Shown here: positions 61,215 through 64,000 of the stretch, piece by piece
Position numbering within the stretch: the stretch's first letter is position 1
Layout of the letters: every line of letters starts with the position of its first letter
From: Variovorax paradoxus EPS
Lineage (GTDB): Bacteria; Pseudomonadota; Gammaproteobacteria; Burkholderiales; Burkholderiaceae_C
NCBI RefSeq assembly: GCF_000184745.1
Contig: NC_014931.1
Span: forward strand, 3,038,001 to 3,102,000
DNA: 64,000 bases
Direction: 5' to 3'
Notes under the pieces: model-generated
What the model was told of the DNA's origin: nothing
The model's database searches: none
The model's input: only the letters and a program-made list of their open reading frames with translations
Translations under genes and position numbers: made by a program

Positions 61215-64000
61215 GCGGCCCGCCCGTTGGGAATCTGGATCGCTTCAGGGGCGGCCGGCACGTACCAGAAGGGCTGGCCGTCGACATCGCGCGCGAGGAT
61301 CGAGCCCTCTTCCGTGGGCTTGTGCACATCGAAGGCATGCACGGCCGGCGCGCGGCGCGGCAGGAACCCCGACTCCTGCATCTCGGCCACCGATTCCTTG
61401 AAGGCGCGCTGGATCGTGGCGATGTCTTCCTGGCTGTGCGCCGTCGTGAGGAAGCACGGGAAGTTGTCCAGGATGTGCACGCCGCGGCTGCGCATCATGG
61501 CGAAGAGCAGGTCCTGCAGCGGATGGTCTTCGAGCCAGTTCACGCGCCAGAGCGAGGCGAAGTGGCGAATCGCGATGGGCGCGCCGACCTCGGCGCACCA
61601 GGCGGTGAGCTCCCCGGCCATCGCGGCGGTGCTCGCGCCGAGCGCGGCCTGCAGCGCGGGGCCGGCTTCCTTCAGATGTTCGAGCGAGGCCTTGGCCGCA
61701 GCCAGCGCGAGCGGATGCCGCACGAAGGTGCCCGCGAAATAGGTGACGCCGACGCCCGGGATGGAGTCGTCGCCGTACTGCCAGGCGCCGCCGTCGAGTG
61801 CGTCCATGAACGGCCGCTTGCCCGCGATCACGCCGACCGGAAAGCCGCCGCCGATCACCTTGCCGTAGGTGGCGAGGTCGGCGCGCACGCCGAAGAGTTC
61901 CTGCGCACCGCCCAGGCCGGTGCGAAAGCCGGTGATGACCTCGTCGAAGATGAGGCAGGTGCCGCTTTGCGTGGTGATCTCGCGCAGTGCCTGCACGAAC
62001 TCGCGCGGCTGGAAGTCGGGGCGGCGGCTCTGCACCGGCTCGACCAGCACGGCCGCCAGGTCCTCGGCGTTCTCGCGGATGAAGGCCAGCGCCTCGGGCG
62101 TGCCGTAGTCGAGCACGCGCACGTCGCCGAACATGCCGCTCATCACGCCGGGTGCGGCCGAGAGGCCCTTGCCGCCCTTGCCGGCGCGCACCAGCACCTC
62201 GTCGAAGGTGCCGTGGTAGGAGCCGGTGAACACCACCACCGTGCTGCGGCCGGTGACGGTGCGCGCGATGCGCAGCGCCGCCATCACCGCTTCGGAGCCG
62301 GTGTTGCACAGGCCCGCCCGCTCGCAGCCGGTGAGCTCGCACAAGAGCCGCGTCACCTCGGCCGCGAGCGGATGCTGCGGCCCGATCTCGTAGCCCGCGT
62401 CGAGCTGCTTTCTCACCGCCTCCTGCACGAAGTCGGGCTGCCAGCCGAACAGGTTGAGGCCGAAGCCGTTGAGCGCATCGACGTACTCGTTGCCGTCGAT
62501 GTCCCAGAGCTTCGAACCCTTGGAGCGCTCGACCACAATCTGGTAAGTGATCTCCTTCGTGAGCGGGCGAAAGCCGTTGACCACGCGCGGATCGGCCATG
62601 TGGGCGCGGTTGTCCTCGGTGAAGCGCTTGCTGTTCTGCGTGCGCGCCACGTAGCGGCGCACGAACGCGGCCAGCCGCGCCTTCTGCCGCGCGCTTGGCT
62701 CCGCGGTGGGCTTGGTGTGGATGCGGGCGATGGCGCCGAAGGCCTTGGCGACGTCGTAGCGCACGGGCTCGCGGGTGGCGTCGGGCGATGCGTCCTGGGC
62801 CGGCACCGCGTGTGCCGTCTGCACCGGCACGGGCAGCGGCATCGGCATCGGCATCGGCGATGGCACGCTCATCGCCACCGCCGCGGTCGAGCCGGACAGC
62901 AATGCGAGCTGCTGGCGCATCAATTCCATTTGCTGCGCAATCAGCTGGTTCACCGCACCGGTGGAAGGCGAGGGCAACGGACTGGCCATTTGCACCATCT
63001 GCACCATCGGCTGCACGGCGGGCAACTGCACGGGGGCCGCCGCGAGTGGCTCGGGCGTGGCCTCGACTTCAGGTGGCAGGCTCTGCTGCAGGAACGCCGC
63101 GAGCGCATCGAAGCTGCGGTAGTTCTCCATCAACTGGCGGAAGCTCACGTTGACCTTGAAGGTCTTCTTGATCTGCGTGGCCGCCTGCGTCAGCGTGAGC
63201 GAATCCAGTCCGAGCTCGGCGAACATGGCCTCGCCCGCGGCATCGGCCATGTCGATGCCGGAGATGTCCTCGAACAAGCTCCGCAATCGCATGTCCACCG
63301 AGGGCGCGCGGGACGCGGCGGGAAGGGAAGGTGAGGGCGGATGGGTCGAAGGCACTGCAGCGGTCACGGTCGGCTCCAATGAAACGGGTGGGACGGAAAG
63401 AGCAGGGGCAAGCGCGGGAACGAGTGCGGCCAACATCGGCGCGGCCGAGGCAACTGGCGCGGTGGTGGCCGGGGCCGGGGGCGCGATGTCGACCCAGAGG
63501 CGCTTGCGTTCGAAGGGATAGGTGGGCAGGCACACGCGCCGCGCGCCGCCGCGGGCGGACAGCCGCGCGAGTTCGATGTCGGCGCCACAGGTCCACAGGC
63601 GCGCGGCCGCGAGCCGCAGCGTGCGGGCCTCGTCGGCCGGCTCGCCGTGCAGCAGCGGGACGGCGGTGACTCCCGCATTCGACGACGACGGGGCCAGTGC
63701 CTTCGCGCCGTGCTGGCGCACCAGCGTGGCGAGCGTGTTGCGCGGACCGACCTCCACGAAGACCGGATGCGCGGCCGCCGCCGCCGCGCTCTGCAGCGCG
63801 GGCGAGAAGCACACCGTGCCGCGCAGGTGCCGCGCCCAGTAGGCGGGGCTCGTGGCCTCCGGGTCTTCTAGCAACCGGCCGGTGAGCGTCGAGAAGATCG
63901 GAATGGCCGGTGCGTGCAGCGCGACCTCGCCGACGAGCGCCTCGAAGGGCGCGACCGCGCCGTCCATCATCGAAGAGTGGAAGGCGTGCGAGGTCTGCAG
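61211..64000 (-). CDS. Polyketide synthase with embedded aminotransferase (AT-ACP-AMT part; 5' end beyond window)
   Basis: Incomplete: 929 residues are visible and the frame is open at the window edge. It starts within an acyltransferase domain ('TSHAFHSSMMDG', 'VEVGPRNTL', 'YPFERKRLW'; to about 175), then an acyl carrier domain (about 235-308, phosphopantetheine Ser267 in LGLDSLTL), a Pro/Met-rich linker with 'QLIAQQMELMRQQLALL', and a class III PLP aminotransferase related to glutamate-1-semialdehyde mutase (about 440-900, 'NTGSEAVMAALRIAR', 'FDEVITGFRTG', PLP Lys in 'ATYGKVIGGG'). This set converts a beta-keto-acyl chain to a beta-amino-acyl chain, as in mycosubtilin and microcystin lines. 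A ketosynthase is expected upstream. Confidence 0.93.
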   Translation of the reverse strand: MQTSHAFHSSMMDGAVAPFEALVGEVALHAPAIPIFSTLTGRLLEDPEATSPAYWARHLRGTVCFSPALQSAAAAAAHPVFVEVGPRNTLATLVRQHGAKALAPSSSNAGVTAVPLLHGEPADEARTLRLAAARLWTCGADIELARLSARGGARRVCLPTYPFERKRLWVDIAPPAPATTAPVASAAPMLAALVPALAPALSVPPVSLEPTVTAAVPSTHPPSPSLPAASRAPSVDMRLRSLFEDISGIDMADAAGEAMFAELGLDSLTLTQAATQIKKTFKVNVSFRQLMENYRSFDALAAFLQQSLPPEVEATPEPLAAAPVQLPAVQPMVQMVQMASPLPSPSTGAVNQLIAQQMELMRQQLALLSGSTAAVAMSVPSPMPMPMPLPVPVQTAHAVPAQDASPDATREPVRYDVAKAFGAIARIHTKPTAEPSARQKARLAAFVRRYVARTQNSKRFTEDNRAHMADPRVVNGFRPLTKEITYQIVVERSKGSKLWDIDGNEYVDALNGFGLNLFGWQPDFVQEAVRKQLDAGYEIGPQHPLAAEVTRLLCELTGCERAGLCNTGSEAVMAALRIARTVTGRSTVVVFTGSYHGTFDEVLVRAGKGGKGLSAAPGVMSGMFGDVRVLDYGTPEALAFIRENAEDLAAVLVEPVQSRRPDFQPREFVQALREITTQSGTCLIFDEVITGFRTGLGGAQELFGVRADLATYGKVIGGGFPVGVIAGKRPFMDALDGGAWQYGDDSIPGVGVTYFAGTFVRHPLALAAAKASLEHLKEAGPALQAALGASTAAMAGELTAWCAEVGAPIAIRHFASLWRVNWLEDHPLQDLLFAMMRSRGVHILDNFPCFLTTAHSQEDIATIQRAFKESVAEMQESGFLPRRAPAVHAFDVHKPTEEGSILARDVDGQPFWYVPAAPEAIQIPNGRAA

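Noticed and set aside
56091..61742. Very long plus-strand open frame opposite the NRPS, and similar long frames opposite infB, the decarboxylase and typA
   Set aside because: They are antisense to well-supported genes, lack ribosome sites and domains, and have the His/Arg/Ala-rich composition produced by reading GC-rich codons backwards.
54308..64000. Siderophore cluster
   Set aside because: No TonB receptor, hydroxylase, formyltransferase, esterase-type release or Fur box is seen, and only one adenylation domain is present; the neighbours are polysaccharide genes.

Overview
The window is GC-rich and densely coded. Its housekeeping block (rimP-nusA-infB-rbfA-truB-typA, then smpB/ratA/rnfH and guaB/guaA) has a betaproteobacterial layout. 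Together with the yejABEF-type importer, the periplasmic LigE-type ligase and the exopolysaccharide genes it points to a Burkholderiales organism, most likely Comamonadaceae and perhaps Variovorax. This is inferred from gene order and protein character; no marker such as 16S rRNA lies in the window.

1-5.4 kb: a Liv-type substrate-binding lipoprotein ending in a strong terminator; an intact IS3-family element (inverted repeats, GCG target duplication, A AAA AAG frameshift site) just behind it; a single-domain response regulator; a coiled-coil protein; tRNA-Ser(GGA); and an nfeD/qmcA membrane pair. 5.5-16.4 kb: an Orn/Lys/Arg decarboxylase, a periplasmic ATP-dependent DNA ligase, fabI, a yejABEF peptide importer and a YbfB-type MFS protein. 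16.4-24.9 kb: the transcription/translation operon, preceded by a promoter and a terminator-like hairpin (likely attenuator). 25-31.7 kb: an EamA exporter, an unknown membrane protein, an ECF sigma/anti-sigma pair flanked by two COG4315 secreted proteins with an ECF-type promoter, then smpB, ratA, rnfH and a DUF4124 protein. 31.7-35.6 kb: guaB, a VapBC-like toxin-antitoxin pair with a striking operator array, and guaA. 35.6-36.3 kb: a scar of decayed mobile DNA (integrase N-terminus, frameshifted IS21 IstA piece, truncated gene start) directly behind guaA.

36.3-64 kb is one co-directional minus-strand block. In transcription order it holds: a PKS with an embedded aminotransferase (cut by the window edge), an NRPS (C-A-PCP-C-PCP, no thioesterase), two alpha/beta-hydrolases of the type seen in exosortase loci, wza, wzc, a WcaJ-like initiating transferase, fcl, a Wzy-like polymerase, a glycosyltransferase, a secreted GH29-like protein, a GT-A-like protein, a Wzx-like flippase, a WcaI-like glycosyltransferase, galE, a LuxR-type response regulator, a histidine kinase, manC and gmd. 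manC, gmd and fcl give GDP-L-fucose; galE supplies galactose-type sugars; Wza/Wzc/Wzx/Wzy form a Wzy-dependent export route.

The most interesting part is the tight coupling of a beta-amino-acyl PKS-NRPS line and two exosortase-type hydrolases to this fucose-containing polysaccharide locus. It suggests either a lipopeptide made together with the capsule or an acyl/aminoacyl decoration of the polysaccharide.
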